This document shows positions 37,044 to 46,287 of a DNA stretch of 64,000 nucleotides, piece after piece. Source of the DNA: a bacterium (GTDB lineage: Bacteria; Myxococcota_A; Bradymonadia; UBA7976; UBA1532). The position numbers and the translations under genes were made by a program. Position 1 is the stretch's first letter. Each line of letters opens with the position of its first letter. Under the pieces are notes generated by a model. The model worked only from the letters and a program-made list of their open reading frames with translations. It was not told the DNA's origin and ran no database searches. Location: contig JAUHYW010000008.1 of assembly GCA_030426085.1 (NCBI GenBank), positions 1 to 64,000 on the forward strand, in the 5' to 3' direction.

Positions 37044-38135
37044 ATGTACGCCGTCATCATGGCCGGCGGGTCGGGGACCCGCTTCTGGCCCCTCAGCCGC
37101 CGCGAACGCCCCAAGCAGTTCCTGGCCATCGGCACCGACGACCCCCTGCTGCGGGAGACCGTCGACCGCCTCGATCCCCTCATCCCGCCGGACAAGGTGT
37201 ATGTCGTCGCCGGGCAGCGGCACGCGCAGGCCATCCGGGCCCTGCTGCCCGAGCTGCCGGCCGATCACCTGCTCGTCGAGCCCTGCCCCCGCAACACCGC
37301 GCCCTGCGTGGGGCTGGCCGCGGCGCACCTCGCCCGGCGCGACCCGAAGGCGGTGATGGCGGTGCTGCCCGCCGATCACCACATCGGCGACGGCCCGGCC
37401 TATCGGGCGGTGCTCGCCGCCGCCGCCGAGCGGGCCCGGGCGGGCGAGATCGTGACCCTCGGCATCCGCCCGACCCGCCCCGAGACGGGCTACGGCTACA
37501 TCCGCTACGACCGCACCGATCCGGTGGTCGCCGACAACGGCATCGAGGTGTGCCGGGTCGAGCGCTTCGTGGAGAAGCCGCCGCTGGAGGTGGCCCGCAA
37601 GTACCTGACCAGCAACCGCTACCTGTGGAACAGCGGCATGTTCTTCTTCACCGCCGAGCGCATCCTGGCCGACATCAAGCGCTTCATGCCCCACCTGCAC
37701 CGCACACTGACGGCGATCGGCTCCACCATCGGCCGCGACGACTACCCCGCGGTGCTCGCCGAGGGCTTCGCCGGACTGAAGTCGGTCAGCATCGACTACG
37801 GGGTGATGGAGCACGCCACCGCCGACGTCGATCTGCCGCCGATGCGGGTGGTGCCGGCCGACTTCGGCTGGAACGACGTGGGCCACTGGGCGGCCCTGGC
37901 CGACTTCGCCGAGGCCGACCGGGACGGCAACGTGGTCGCCGGGGACGCGGTGCTGGTCGACACCCGGGACTGCATCGTGCACGCCGCCCGGGGCACCGCG
38001 GCGGTGGTCGGCTGCGCGGGGCTGGTGGTGGTCGCCACCGACGACGCGGTGCTGGTCTGCCCCCGCGACCGGGCGCAGGACGTGCGGCGGGTGGTCGACC
38101 GGCTGAAGCGCGACGAACGGGAGGAGCTGCTGTGA
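37044..38135 (+). CDS. manC: Mannose-1-phosphate guanylyltransferase
   Basis: The product is 363 residues. It has the nucleotidyltransferase start MAGGSGTRFWPLSR, the pyrophosphate-binding PKQF, the GYGYI turn and the conserved FVEKP near 173. It makes GDP-mannose from GTP and mannose-1-phosphate in the cytoplasm, for use in polysaccharides. It lacks the C-terminal isomerase domain of bifunctional AlgA types, consistent with a length of 363. The stop codon overlaps the next start as GTGA, so phosphomannomutase, which supplies its substrate, is made from the same message. Confidence 0.93.
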   Translation: MYAVIMAGGSGTRFWPLSRRERPKQFLAIGTDDPLLRETVDRLDPLIPPDKVYVVAGQRHAQAIRALLPELPADHLLVEPCPRNTAPCVGLAAAHLARRDPKAVMAVLPADHHIGDGPAYRAVLAAAAERARAGEIVTLGIRPTRPETGYGYIRYDRTDPVVADNGIEVCRVERFVEKPPLEVARKYLTSNRYLWNSGMFFFTAERILADIKRFMPHLHRTLTAIGSTIGRDDYPAVLAEGFAGLKSVSIDYGVMEHATADVDLPPMRVVPADFGWNDVGHWAALADFAEADRDGNVVAGDAVLVDTRDCIVHAARGTAAVVGCAGLVVVATDDAVLVCPRDRAQDVRRVVDRLKRDEREELL

Positions 38136-39574
38136 CCGCCATCGCCAACCCGGGCATCTTCCGGGCCTACGACATCCGCGGCCGGGCCGGCGTCGAGCTG
38201 ACCCCGGCCTTCGCCGAGCTGCTCGGCGCGGCCTACGGCACCGTCATCGCCCGCAGCGTCGCCGCCCGCGACGCAGGGGACGCGCTGCCCGAGGGCGCCC
38301 GGCCCGCGGTCGCCGTCGGCCGCGACTGCCGGCCCCACGGCAAAGGGCTGGCCGAGGCGTTCGAGCGCGGCGTGCGCCGGGTGGGGGTCGACGTGCTGCG
38401 GCTGGGCATGGTGCCGACGCCGCTGGTCTACTTCGCGATCCACCACTTCGAGCTGGCGGGCGGGGTCGCGATCACCGGCAGCCACAACCCGCCGGCGTGG
38501 AACGGCTTCAAGCTGTGCGACGGCCCGGGGTCGATGCACGGCGAGGCGATCCAGGACCTGCGGCGCATCATCGAGGCCGACGCCTTCCGGGTCGTGGGCC
38601 ACAGCGACGCCGGCGTGGGATCCGATCTGGATCCGGGGCCGACCTACGTCGAGTGGCACGCCGCCCGGCTGGCGCCGCTGAGCCCGGCGCCGAAGGTGGT
38701 GCTCGACGCGGGCAACGGCGCCGGCGGCCCGGTGGGGCGGGCGCTGCTGGAGGCGATGGGGGCCGAGGTCGTGCCGCTGTACTGCGAGCCGGACGGCGCC
38801 TTCCCCAACCACCACCCCGATCCGACGGTCGAGGCCAACCTCGAGGACCTCAAGGCGGCGGTGGCGGCCCACGGCGCCGATCTGGGGCTGGCGCTCGACG
38901 GCGACGCCGACCGCCTGGGCGCGGTCGACCGCCAGGGCCGGGTGGTGTGGGGCGATCAGCTCCTGCTGTACTTCGCCCGGCGCATCCTGGCCGAGAAGCC
39001 CGGCGCGCGCATCGTGGGCGAGGTCAAGTGCAGCCGGGTGCTGTACGACGGGGTGAAGGCGGCCGGCGGGGTCGGCGAGATGTGGAAGGTGGGCCACTCG
39101 CTCATCAAGGCCCGCATGAAGGAGACCGGGGCCGTGCTCGCCGGCGAGATGAGCGGGCACCTGTTCTTCGCCGACCGCTACTTCGGCTTCGACGACGGGG
39201 TCTACGCCGCCGCCCGGCTGGTGGAGGCGGTCGGCTCGGGCGGGCCCCCCCTGGACGCGTTCGTCGACGGGCTGCCCGAGACCGTGACCACCCCCGAGCT
39301 GCGGGTGGCCTGCCCCGATCGGGCCAAGTTCGCCGTCGCCGAGCGGGCCGCGAAGCACTTCGCGGCCCGCTACCCGACCACCGACATCGACGGGGTGCGC
39401 ATCGACTTCCCCGCCGGCTGGGGGCTCCTGCGCCCGAGCAATACCCAGCCGGTGCTGGTGATGCGCTTCGAGGCGGCCGACGCCGAGCGCCTGATGGCCT
39501 ATCGGGCCGAGGTCGAGGGCTGGCTGCGGACCGAGGCGCCCGAGGTCGACCTCGAGGCCGACACCCACCACTGA
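38132..39574 (+). CDS. manB: Phosphomannomutase/phosphoglucomutase
   Basis: The product is 480 residues from the GTG at 38132, which overlaps the manC stop. It is an alpha-D-phosphohexomutase: the early FRAYDIRG, the phosphoserine loop ITGSHNPP (Ser117), the Mg2+ site DGDADR (about 257) and the sugar-binding GEMSGH, with a C-terminal SNTQPVLVMRFEA. It interconverts mannose-6-phosphate and mannose-1-phosphate, feeding the guanylyltransferase encoded just upstream. Some members also use glucose phosphates. The two genes make a compact GDP-mannose supply unit; the users of GDP-mannose are not in the window. Confidence 0.92.
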   Translation: MTAIANPGIFRAYDIRGRAGVELTPAFAELLGAAYGTVIARSVAARDAGDALPEGARPAVAVGRDCRPHGKGLAEAFERGVRRVGVDVLRLGMVPTPLVYFAIHHFELAGGVAITGSHNPPAWNGFKLCDGPGSMHGEAIQDLRRIIEADAFRVVGHSDAGVGSDLDPGPTYVEWHAARLAPLSPAPKVVLDAGNGAGGPVGRALLEAMGAEVVPLYCEPDGAFPNHHPDPTVEANLEDLKAAVAAHGADLGLALDGDADRLGAVDRQGRVVWGDQLLLYFARRILAEKPGARIVGEVKCSRVLYDGVKAAGGVGEMWKVGHSLIKARMKETGAVLAGEMSGHLFFADRYFGFDDGVYAAARLVEAVGSGGPPLDAFVDGLPETVTTPELRVACPDRAKFAVAERAAKHFAARYPTTDIDGVRIDFPAGWGLLRPSNTQPVLVMRFEAADAERLMAYRAEVEGWLRTEAPEVDLEADTHH

Positions 39575-39679
39575 CGGCGGGGGCTGGCGACCCGCGACGC
39601 CCGGATTGACCGGGCCCGGCCCGAGCCCGCATGATGCCCGGGCGCTCGCCGCGCCACCCCGAGGGGCCGGCGGGCATCC

Positions 39680-40546
39680 ATGATCCCGTGGAACATCCAC
39701 CGCCCGCGCCCGGTTGTCCCGCGACGCACCTCTGGAGTCCTCACCATCGTCACCCTCGACCGCCGCACCGTGCTCTCGGCCCTCGGCCTCGGCCTGCCCG
39801 CCCTGGGGCTGGCCCCGGGGCTCGGCGGGCCGGCCCGCGCCATGGGGATCGACGCCCGGGTGGGCCTGGGCCTGCTGCGCCACGGGGTCGGCTTCGACCA
39901 GCGGCCGGCCGCCGTCGAGCAGCTCATGTGGGAGGTCTCCAAGCGCACCAGCATCGACGTGCGCGAGACCCCCGGCGTCGTCGGGCCCGAGAGCGACGAG
40001 CTGTTCCGCTGGCCCCTGCTCGTCTGGATCGGGATCGGCCCCGCCGAGCCGCTCTCCGACGGCGCGATCGCCCGGCTGTCGCGCTTCCTGCGGGCGGGGG
40101 GCATGCTCTACATCAGCGACGCCTCGCCCCCCGGCGACGACCGCTTCGATCAGGCGGTGCGCCGGGAGATGCCCCGGCTGTGGCCCGACCGGGCCTTCGG
40201 GCGCATCCACAACGATCACACGCTCTACCGCACGTTCTTCCTGCTCGAGCGGCCCCAGGGGCGGCTCAACCGGCAGCCGTGGCTCGAGGGGGTCGACTTC
40301 GACGACCGCAGCCCGGTGATCTACGGCCGCAACGACCTCTTCGGCGCCTTCGGCCGCGACAGCCTCGGGAGCTGGAAGCTGCCGGTGGTGCCCGGGGGCC
40401 GCATCCAGCGGGAGATGGCCTTCCGCCTGGGCATCAACCTCGTGATGTACGCCACCTGCCTCAACTACAAGCGCGATCAGGTGCACACCACCGCCATCCT
40501 CCGCCGTCGGCGGTGGAAGGTCGAGACCCCCTACGACACCCGCTGA
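39680..40546 (+). CDS. DUF4159 exported protein
   Basis: The product is 288 residues. The N-terminus has LDRRTVLSALGLGLPALGL, resembling a Tat-type signal with twin arginines, but it sits about 28 residues in, so the start may be wrong; GGAG at 39734-39737 lies before an ATC rather than a usual start codon. The rest matches DUF4159: RVGLGLLRHGVGFD, LLVWIGIGPAEPLSDGAIARL, FLRAGGMLYISDA, and the late GRNDLFGAF. The domain is near vWA and MoxR-type genes in many bacteria. It is 12 bases upstream of the membrane vWA gene, so they are likely one operon. Confidence 0.8.
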   Translation: MIPWNIHRPRPVVPRRTSGVLTIVTLDRRTVLSALGLGLPALGLAPGLGGPARAMGIDARVGLGLLRHGVGFDQRPAAVEQLMWEVSKRTSIDVRETPGVVGPESDELFRWPLLVWIGIGPAEPLSDGAIARLSRFLRAGGMLYISDASPPGDDRFDQAVRREMPRLWPDRAFGRIHNDHTLYRTFFLLERPQGRLNRQPWLEGVDFDDRSPVIYGRNDLFGAFGRDSLGSWKLPVVPGGRIQREMAFRLGINLVMYATCLNYKRDQVHTTAILRRRRWKVETPYDTR

Positions 40547-40558
40547 CGGTCCCCCTCG

Positions 40559-42883
40559 ATGTTGCGTGATTGGTTCGACGCGGCGGGTGAGTTCAACGCC
40601 GCGCGCTGGGTGCTGCTGTCGAGCTGGTCGATCTGGCTGGTGCTGCTGGTGTTGCTGGTGGCGGCGGCGGTGGTCGGGCTGGCGTGGCACAACACCCGCC
40701 CGCTGACCCCCGCCCGGCGGCGGCTGCTGGTCGGCCTGCGGGTCGCGACGGTGCTGGTGCTGGGGGTGCTCTTCCTCCAGCCCGGGGTGCGGCTCGAGAA
40801 CGTGACCCGGGTCCGCAATCACGTCGCGCTGCTGATCGACGACTCCCGCTCGATGGGCCTGCCCGGCGCCGACCGCGACACCCGGCTGGCCGACGTGCAG
40901 GCGATGCTGGCCGATCAGGCCCCGGTGCTCGACCGCTGGCGGCAGGATCATCAGGTCGACCTGTACCGCTTCTCGGACCACGCCCGCCCGCTGTCCGACC
41001 CGGCCGAGCTGCGCGCCGCGGGCGACCAGAGCCGCATCCTGACCGCGCTGGACGACGTCGCCGCCCGCTTCCGGCCGGGTGATCTGGCGGCGGTGGTGGT
41101 GGTGAGCGACGGGGCCGACACCGGCGCGCTGGGGCTGGCCTCGGCCGAGACCGGCGCGGTGCCGCCCACCGCCCAGGCCGCCGCCGACCGGCTGGCGGTC
41201 CCGATCCACGGGCTGTTCACCGGGCCCGATGCCCCGCCGAAGGACATCGCGGTGGCCGACGTGGCCTACGACGACTTCGCCTTCGTGCGCAACGCGGTGA
41301 GCATCGAGGCCGAGCTGTCGGTCTCGGGCTACGAAGATCTCATCCTGCCGGTGACCCTGCGCCGGGACGACGTGGTGCTCGGCACCCGCATGCTGCAGAC
41401 CCGGGAGGGCGAGAGCCGCTACCGCTTCGAGTTCGAGTTCGTGCCCGACAAGACCGGCAAGGCGGTCTTCACCCTCGAGGTCGGCGAGGGGCCCGGCGAG
41501 CGCATCACGGTCAACAACCGGCGGCAGTTCGTCATCCGCATCATCCGGGACAAGATCCGGGTGCTCCAGGTGGTGGGGCGGCCGAGCTGGGACGAGCGGT
41601 TCCTGCGCAAGCTGCTCAAGAAGAACCCCAATGTCGACCTGATCTCGTTCTTCATCCTGCGCACCGGGGCCAGCATCGACGTGGCCCGGCGGGACGAGCT
41701 GTCGCTCATCCCCTTCCCCACCCGGGAGCTGTTCGAGGAGCAGCTCGGCAGCTTCGATCTGATCGTGTTCCAGAACTTCACCTACCGCGGCTACCAGATG
41801 CGGCAGTACCTGCCGCTCATCCGGGAGTACGTGCGCGACGGCGGCGGCTTCGTGATGGTCGGGGGCGACCTGAGCTTCGCGAGCGGGGGCTACGCCGGCA
41901 CTCCGATCGAGGACTTCCTGCCGGTGGAGCTGCCCCCCGATCGCATGGATCTGATCGACGTCGAGCGCTTCGCGCCGCAGCTCACCGAGGCCGGCACCCG
42001 GCACCCGATCACCCGCCTGAGCCTGATCCCGGAGGACAACCGCAAGGCGTGGGGCGAGTTGCCCGAGTTGTCGGGGGTCAACCGGGTGGCCGGCGTCCGG
42101 CCCGACGCGACGGTGCTGGCGACCCACCCCACGCTGCGGGTGGGCGGCCAGCCGGCGCCGGTGGTGGCGACGATGGGCTTCGGCGAGGGGCGGGTGCTCG
42201 CCGTGACCACCGACAGCACCTGGCACTGGGACTTCCTGGCGGCGGGGGCCGGCGGCGACAACCGGCACTACTACCGCTTCTGGGGCAACGCCATCCGGTG
42301 GTTGATCCGCGATCCGACGCTCGAGCCGGTGCGCATCGAGGCCGACCGCGACCGCTACCCGCTGGGCGGCGCGGCGACGCTGGTGACCCGGGTGGTCGGG
42401 GTGGACTATCAGCCGGCCGAGGGGGTCGAGGTGACGGTCCAGGTCGACCGGGGCGCGTTCGACGCGGCGGGCGCCCTGGTGCGCGAGCCGGTCGAGACGC
42501 TGACCGGGCGCACCGACGCCGCCGGGGAGTTCGTCGCCCGCTACGTGCCCCCGTCGGACGGCGCGTGGTACGTCACCGCCCGGGCCGAGGTCGGCGGCCG
42601 GGCTCTGGAGGACGGGGACGTCTTCGTGGTGGCGACCGATCCGGTCGAGCTGCGCCAGACGGCCGCCCGCCGGGCGCCCCTGGCGGCGGTGGTCGAGGCC
42701 GGCGGCGGCACCCTGCGCACGCTGGACGAGGGGCTCGACGGGCTGGCCCGGGTCGAGCCCCGGGTGCTCAAGGTCAACCGCCGGCGGGACGTGCCGGTCT
42801 GGTCGAGCGCCTGGTGGCTGCTGCTGGGGGTGCTGCTGCCCAGCGTCGAGTGGTTCCTGCGCCGGCGGTGGGGCCTGTTGTGA
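40559..42883 (+). CDS. Membrane vWA protein (BatA-like)
   Basis: The product is 774 residues. Two N-terminal transmembrane helices (about 20-42 and 57-75) precede a von Willebrand A segment with MIDAS LLIDDSRSMG (D94, S96, S98). Beyond it comes a domain with a glutamine-amidotransferase-like layout (VGGDLSFASGGYAGTPIEDFLP), then an Ig-like segment near 600-700, and a last helix (WWLLLGVLLPSVEWFL) at the C-terminus. It resembles the Bat/DUF4159-linked membrane proteins that go with MoxR ATPases, but no MoxR or DUF58 gene is present in the window. Function is unknown. Confidence 0.82.
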   Translation: MLRDWFDAAGEFNAARWVLLSSWSIWLVLLVLLVAAAVVGLAWHNTRPLTPARRRLLVGLRVATVLVLGVLFLQPGVRLENVTRVRNHVALLIDDSRSMGLPGADRDTRLADVQAMLADQAPVLDRWRQDHQVDLYRFSDHARPLSDPAELRAAGDQSRILTALDDVAARFRPGDLAAVVVVSDGADTGALGLASAETGAVPPTAQAAADRLAVPIHGLFTGPDAPPKDIAVADVAYDDFAFVRNAVSIEAELSVSGYEDLILPVTLRRDDVVLGTRMLQTREGESRYRFEFEFVPDKTGKAVFTLEVGEGPGERITVNNRRQFVIRIIRDKIRVLQVVGRPSWDERFLRKLLKKNPNVDLISFFILRTGASIDVARRDELSLIPFPTRELFEEQLGSFDLIVFQNFTYRGYQMRQYLPLIREYVRDGGGFVMVGGDLSFASGGYAGTPIEDFLPVELPPDRMDLIDVERFAPQLTEAGTRHPITRLSLIPEDNRKAWGELPELSGVNRVAGVRPDATVLATHPTLRVGGQPAPVVATMGFGEGRVLAVTTDSTWHWDFLAAGAGGDNRHYYRFWGNAIRWLIRDPTLEPVRIEADRDRYPLGGAATLVTRVVGVDYQPAEGVEVTVQVDRGAFDAAGALVREPVETLTGRTDAAGEFVARYVPPSDGAWYVTARAEVGGRALEDGDVFVVATDPVELRQTAARRAPLAAVVEAGGGTLRTLDEGLDGLARVEPRVLKVNRRRDVPVWSSAWWLLLGVLLPSVEWFLRRRWGLL

Positions 42884-42922
42884 GCCGGGCGGCCGGGGGC
42901 CGCCACACGAGGGAGGGGTCGA

Positions 42923-43834
42923 GTGGACGAAGAGCGGCTCGGAGCGCTGGTGGACGCGCTCCTCGAGAGCTACGACGCCGACGGTGAGCGCTTCGAGCGC
43001 CCCCGCCTGCCGGCCCGGGAGTCGATCGACGCGGCCCTGGCCCTGATCCGGCGGATCCTGTTCCCCGGCTTCTACGCCGACGAGGCCCTGCCCCGCACCA
43101 GCCGGCGCTATCGGGTGGGCACCTGGCTGTGCCGCCTCTTCACCGACTTCGCCCGCATGGTCTACCGGGCCCTGCACCACGCCCGCCCCGAGGCGCCGCC
43201 CGATGTGCTGCGCCGGGAGGCCCGGGCGATGACCGAGGCGTTCATCGCCGATCTGCCCGGCCTGCGCGGCGCGCTGCTGCTCGACGCCCGGGCGGCCTAC
43301 GAGGGCGACCCGGCGGCGCACAGCGTCGAGGAGGTCATCCTCACCTATCCCGGCTTCGCCGCCATCAGCGCCTACCGCATCGCCCACTGGCTCTACGCGG
43401 CCGACGTGCCCTACGTGGCCCGGGCGATGACCGAGGGCGCCAAGACCCAGACCGGCATCGACATCCACCCCGGCGCGCGCATCGGTCGGCGGTTCTTCAT
43501 CGACCACGGCACCGGGGTGGTCATCGGTGAAACCACCCAGATCGGGGACGACGTCAAGATCTACCAGGGGGTGACCCTCGGCGCCCTCTCGGTGCACCGG
43601 GCGCTGGCCGGGGCCAAGCGCCACCCGACCCTCGAGGACGGGGTCGTGATCTACGCCGGGGCGACGGTGCTCGGCGGGCGCACGGTCATCGGCCGGCGCT
43701 CGGTCATCGGGGGCAACGTGTGGCTGACCGAGTCGGTGCCGCCCGAGACGATGGTGCTCGGGGGCCCGGCGACGCTGGAGTATCGACCCCGGGATGCGGA
43801 CCCGGTGACCGACCCGCCGTCGGGCGGCGCTTGA
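42923..43834 (+). CDS. cysE: Serine O-acetyltransferase
   Basis: The product is 303 residues from a GTG at 42923 with GGGAGG upstream. The N-terminal 180 residues are helical, as in the EpsC/long SAT type. The C-terminal half is a left-handed beta-helix of hexapeptide repeats: [38 protein letters not shown] and [12 protein letters not shown]. The catalytic histidine lies in [10 protein letters not shown]. The enzyme makes O-acetylserine from serine and acetyl-CoA, the first step to cysteine. No cysteine synthase gene is adjacent. Confidence 0.92.
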   Translation: MDEERLGALVDALLESYDADGERFERPRLPARESIDAALALIRRILFPGFYADEALPRTSRRYRVGTWLCRLFTDFARMVYRALHHARPEAPPDVLRREARAMTEAFIADLPGLRGALLLDARAAYEGDPAAHSVEEVILTYPGFAAISAYRIAHWLYAADVPYVARAMTEGAKTQTGIDIHPGARIGRRFFIDHGTGVVIGETTQIGDDVKIYQGVTLGALSVHRALAGAKRHPTLEDGVVIYAGATVLGGRTVIGRRSVIGGNVWLTESVPPETMVLGGPATLEYRPRDADPVTDPPSGGA

Positions 43835-43873
43835 CCCGACGTCACCGAAGCCGTCATCTGTGCGTCGACGCTG

Positions 43874-44758
43874 GTGGACGATTCGAAACGCATTGCGCGC
43901 GCCGCGCAGGAGAGCCCGCTCATCGAGGACGACTCACGACGGCTGCTGGGCTGGATCGAGCGGCTCTACGCCCTCACCGAACCCCGGCGCTTCGCCGAGT
44001 ACGCGCTGCTGCTGCTGCTCGACGTCGCCGAGGCGCAGGCGGGGTACGTGGTCTTCTCCACCGAGTCGGGTGCGGTGGGCGGCGCGGTCCGGGGGGGGCG
44101 GCCCCGCCTGATCACCCGGGGCCTCTCGGCGGCGGCCATGGCCCCGGCGGTGCGGGCTCGACTGGCCGAATCCGAGCCGGTGATCGTGCCCCACGAGGGC
44201 CCCACCGCGGCCCTGGCCGGCCCGGTGGGCGGCCTGCCGATCGTGAGCCTGCGCCTGTTCCACGTCGAGGCCGACTGCGCCTCGCTGTGGGTCCTCGCCC
44301 GCCAGCGCCCGTTCGGTGAGCTGGCCGCCCGCCGGCTGGGATCGATCGAGCGGGCGGTGACCTACGCCGGCGATCTGATGCTGCCCCGGCTGCCCGGCGG
44401 GCCGCGGGGCTTCTACACCCGGGTCCGGGTCGGCGTGGCATCGGACGGCGACCTGCGCCCGGCGCCCTCGCACCTCACCGAGCTGGAGGGGCTGGCCCCC
44501 ATCGCCGCCGACTGCGCCTGCCTCGCGGCCCGGGGCTACACCAACCGCGAGATCTCGGCCTACCTGCGCATCGGTCAGGGGGCCGTCGCCCGCTACCTGA
44601 GCCTGGTCTACCGCCACCTGCGCATCGACGGGCGGCACCAGCTCGACGTCGAGCAGCTCCTGGCGCAGCCCAAGCCCGCCCCCCGGCTGCACCGGGTACG
44701 GCGCAGCCGGCGGCCGGTCCCGCGGGCCACCGCGGTCGGCGACGAGGACGGGCGATGA
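43874..44758 (+). CDS. LuxR-type transcriptional regulator, GAF-like N-terminus
   Basis: The product is 294 residues from a GTG at 43874. The N-terminal 190 residues look like a GAF-type sensor (LLLLLDVAEAQAGYVVFS), ligand unknown. The C-terminus has a LuxR-like helix-turn-helix: CLAARGYTNREISAYLRIG, followed by AVARYLSLVYRHL, which matches the fold though the usual NixA motif is altered to NREIS. It overlaps the next regulator gene as ATGA. The pair may sense together and be translated together. Confidence 0.8.
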   Translation: MDDSKRIARAAQESPLIEDDSRRLLGWIERLYALTEPRRFAEYALLLLLDVAEAQAGYVVFSTESGAVGGAVRGGRPRLITRGLSAAAMAPAVRARLAESEPVIVPHEGPTAALAGPVGGLPIVSLRLFHVEADCASLWVLARQRPFGELAARRLGSIERAVTYAGDLMLPRLPGGPRGFYTRVRVGVASDGDLRPAPSHLTELEGLAPIAADCACLAARGYTNREISAYLRIGQGAVARYLSLVYRHLRIDGRHQLDVEQLLAQPKPAPRLHRVRRSRRPVPRATAVGDEDGR

Positions 44759-45525
44759 GCGACGCTGATCCGCTGCCGATCTACGCTCTGGCCGGGCGGC
44801 TGGCCGAGCTGTATCGACCCGAAGGCCTCGAGCCGTGGCGGGCGCGCATCGTGCACCTGACCCGGCGCTGGCTGGCCCGGGACGACGCCCGGCTGCACTG
44901 GGACGAGGGCACCGAGGGGGCCGACGATCACGCGGTGAAGCTGCCCCTGCCCGGGCGGGCCCGGCCCCCGCGCTGGCTGGGGCTCGACCGCCCGCTCGAC
45001 GGCACCGCCCGCCTGACCGGTCAGGCCCTGCTCAACGCGCTCAGCCAGGCGGTGGGCCAGATGGAGGCCCGCTTCGAAGAGCTCGACCGCACCGTGCCCC
45101 TGCGCTGGCAGCGGTCGCTGACCCCCCGCCAGACCCAGGTCGCCATGCTCGTCTCGTCGGGCCAGACCAACGACCAGATCGCCGAGCAGCTCGGCATCTC
45201 GCCGCGCACGGTGGTGCGGCTCATCCAGCAGATCTTCAAGCGCCTGGGCTACGGCCACCGGGGCGAGCTGGCCGCCGAGCGGGCCCTGGGCCGGCCGCCG
45301 ACGCCGGTGCACCAGCGGGTGCCGGACGATCTCTTCGACGCGCTGGAGGGGCTGGACGGCCTGGAGGCGCTGGACGGGCTGGATCCCGAGGAGGACGACG
45401 CGCCGGACACCGACCCCGACGGGCCGTTCGTCGAGCCGGACGCCGCGGCCTGGTCCACGGTCGAGCCGGACCCCGACACCGAGGCCGATGACGACCTCGA
45501 CGACGAGCGGGACACGGAGACCTGA
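44755..45525 (+). CDS. LuxR-type regulator with acidic tail
   Basis: The product is 256 residues. The helix-turn-helix is canonical: LTPRQTQVAMLVSSGQTNDQI followed by AEQLGISPRTVVRLIQQIF at about 122-165. The N-terminal 115 residues are not a known receiver or autoinducer domain. The last 75 residues are strongly acidic (LEALDGLDPEEDDAPDTD). Its start lies within the upstream regulator's stop (ATGA). Two different LuxR-type proteins from one overlapping operon is unusual and could form a heterodimer; this is inference. Confidence 0.8.
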   Translation: MSDADPLPIYALAGRLAELYRPEGLEPWRARIVHLTRRWLARDDARLHWDEGTEGADDHAVKLPLPGRARPPRWLGLDRPLDGTARLTGQALLNALSQAVGQMEARFEELDRTVPLRWQRSLTPRQTQVAMLVSSGQTNDQIAEQLGISPRTVVRLIQQIFKRLGYGHRGELAAERALGRPPTPVHQRVPDDLFDALEGLDGLEALDGLDPEEDDAPDTDPDGPFVEPDAAAWSTVEPDPDTEADDDLDDERDTET

Positions 45526-45534
45526 GCCCGGCCG

Positions 45535-46287
45535 TCAGGGCGCCGCGGGCGCCGCCTCATCGGGTGGGCTGCCCTCGGGCGCGACGGGCGCCGCCTCTTC
45601 GGGCGCATCGGCCACTTCGGGCGCAGCGGGGGCCACTTCGGGGGCGTCCGGGGCTTCTTCTGGGGGCTCTGTGGGGGCCTCTGCCGGGGCCTCGGCCGGC
45701 ACCTCCGGCGGCAGGTGCTCGTAGGCCTTCAGCAGCGCCCGCCAGCGGCCGTCGTGATACACGAAGCCGTTGAACCGCAGCCCCAGGCTCTGCCCCTCGG
45801 GGTGCAGCCGCACCGAGTACATCGCCAGTCCCCGGGGCACGAACGCGTCGAGCAGGCGCCGATCGCCGGGCGTCGTGTGCGCGGGGTACGCCGGGCCGAC
45901 CCGCTCGATCATCACCTCGGTGAAGCCGTCGCCCACCCGCTCGATGATGACCTCGGCCGCCTCCCGGCGCAGGCTGCCGGCCACCTCGTCGCTGTAGCCC
46001 GGCCACACCGCCCGGCCCACCTCGGGGCCGAAGAGCGCCACCAGCTCCTCCCGGGTCAGCAGGAACTTCTCCAGCCCGGCGACCACCGCCTCGCCGTCGG
46101 ACCGCTTCGCCGCCTCGACGATCGCGTCGAACGCCCGCACGAGGTGTCGGGGGTCGTCCGGCCCGCGCAGGGCCGTCGGATCGGGCGGGGGCGCCTGGAG
46201 CGCGTCGCAGCCGAGCGCCCCGCCCAGCGCCAGGAGCAGCAACAGCGGCAGGCGGAGGGCCCGGCGGGCCGGGATCGGCGACCTCAC
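45535..46287 (-). CDS. Lipoprotein with acidic Pro/Ala/Glu-rich tail
   Basis: The product is 250 residues from the GTG at 46287, inside the upstream stop (GTGA). The signal ends with GALGC (Cys27). The body of about 160 residues contains LTREELVALFGPEVGRAVWPGY and a YHDGRWRAL strand, with no family I can name. The last 55 residues repeat PEEAPxAPEVA-type units. The overlap makes it a likely partner of the large TSP3 protein encoded upstream. Confidence 0.75.
   Translation of the reverse strand: MRSPIPARRALRLPLLLLLALGGALGCDALQAPPPDPTALRGPDDPRHLVRAFDAIVEAAKRSDGEAVVAGLEKFLLTREELVALFGPEVGRAVWPGYSDEVAGSLRREAAEVIIERVGDGFTEVMIERVGPAYPAHTTPGDRRLLDAFVPRGLAMYSVRLHPEGQSLGLRFNGFVYHDGRWRALLKAYEHLPPEVPAEAPAEAPTEPPEEAPDAPEVAPAAPEVADAPEEAAPVAPEGSPPDEAAPAAP

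Noticed and set aside
37796-43624. A 1942-codon open frame on the minus strand
   Set aside because: It runs antisense to the manC, manB, DUF4159, vWA and cysE genes, all of which have clear family motifs. Its product is compositionally biased and shows no domain. Long antisense frames are expected at this GC content.
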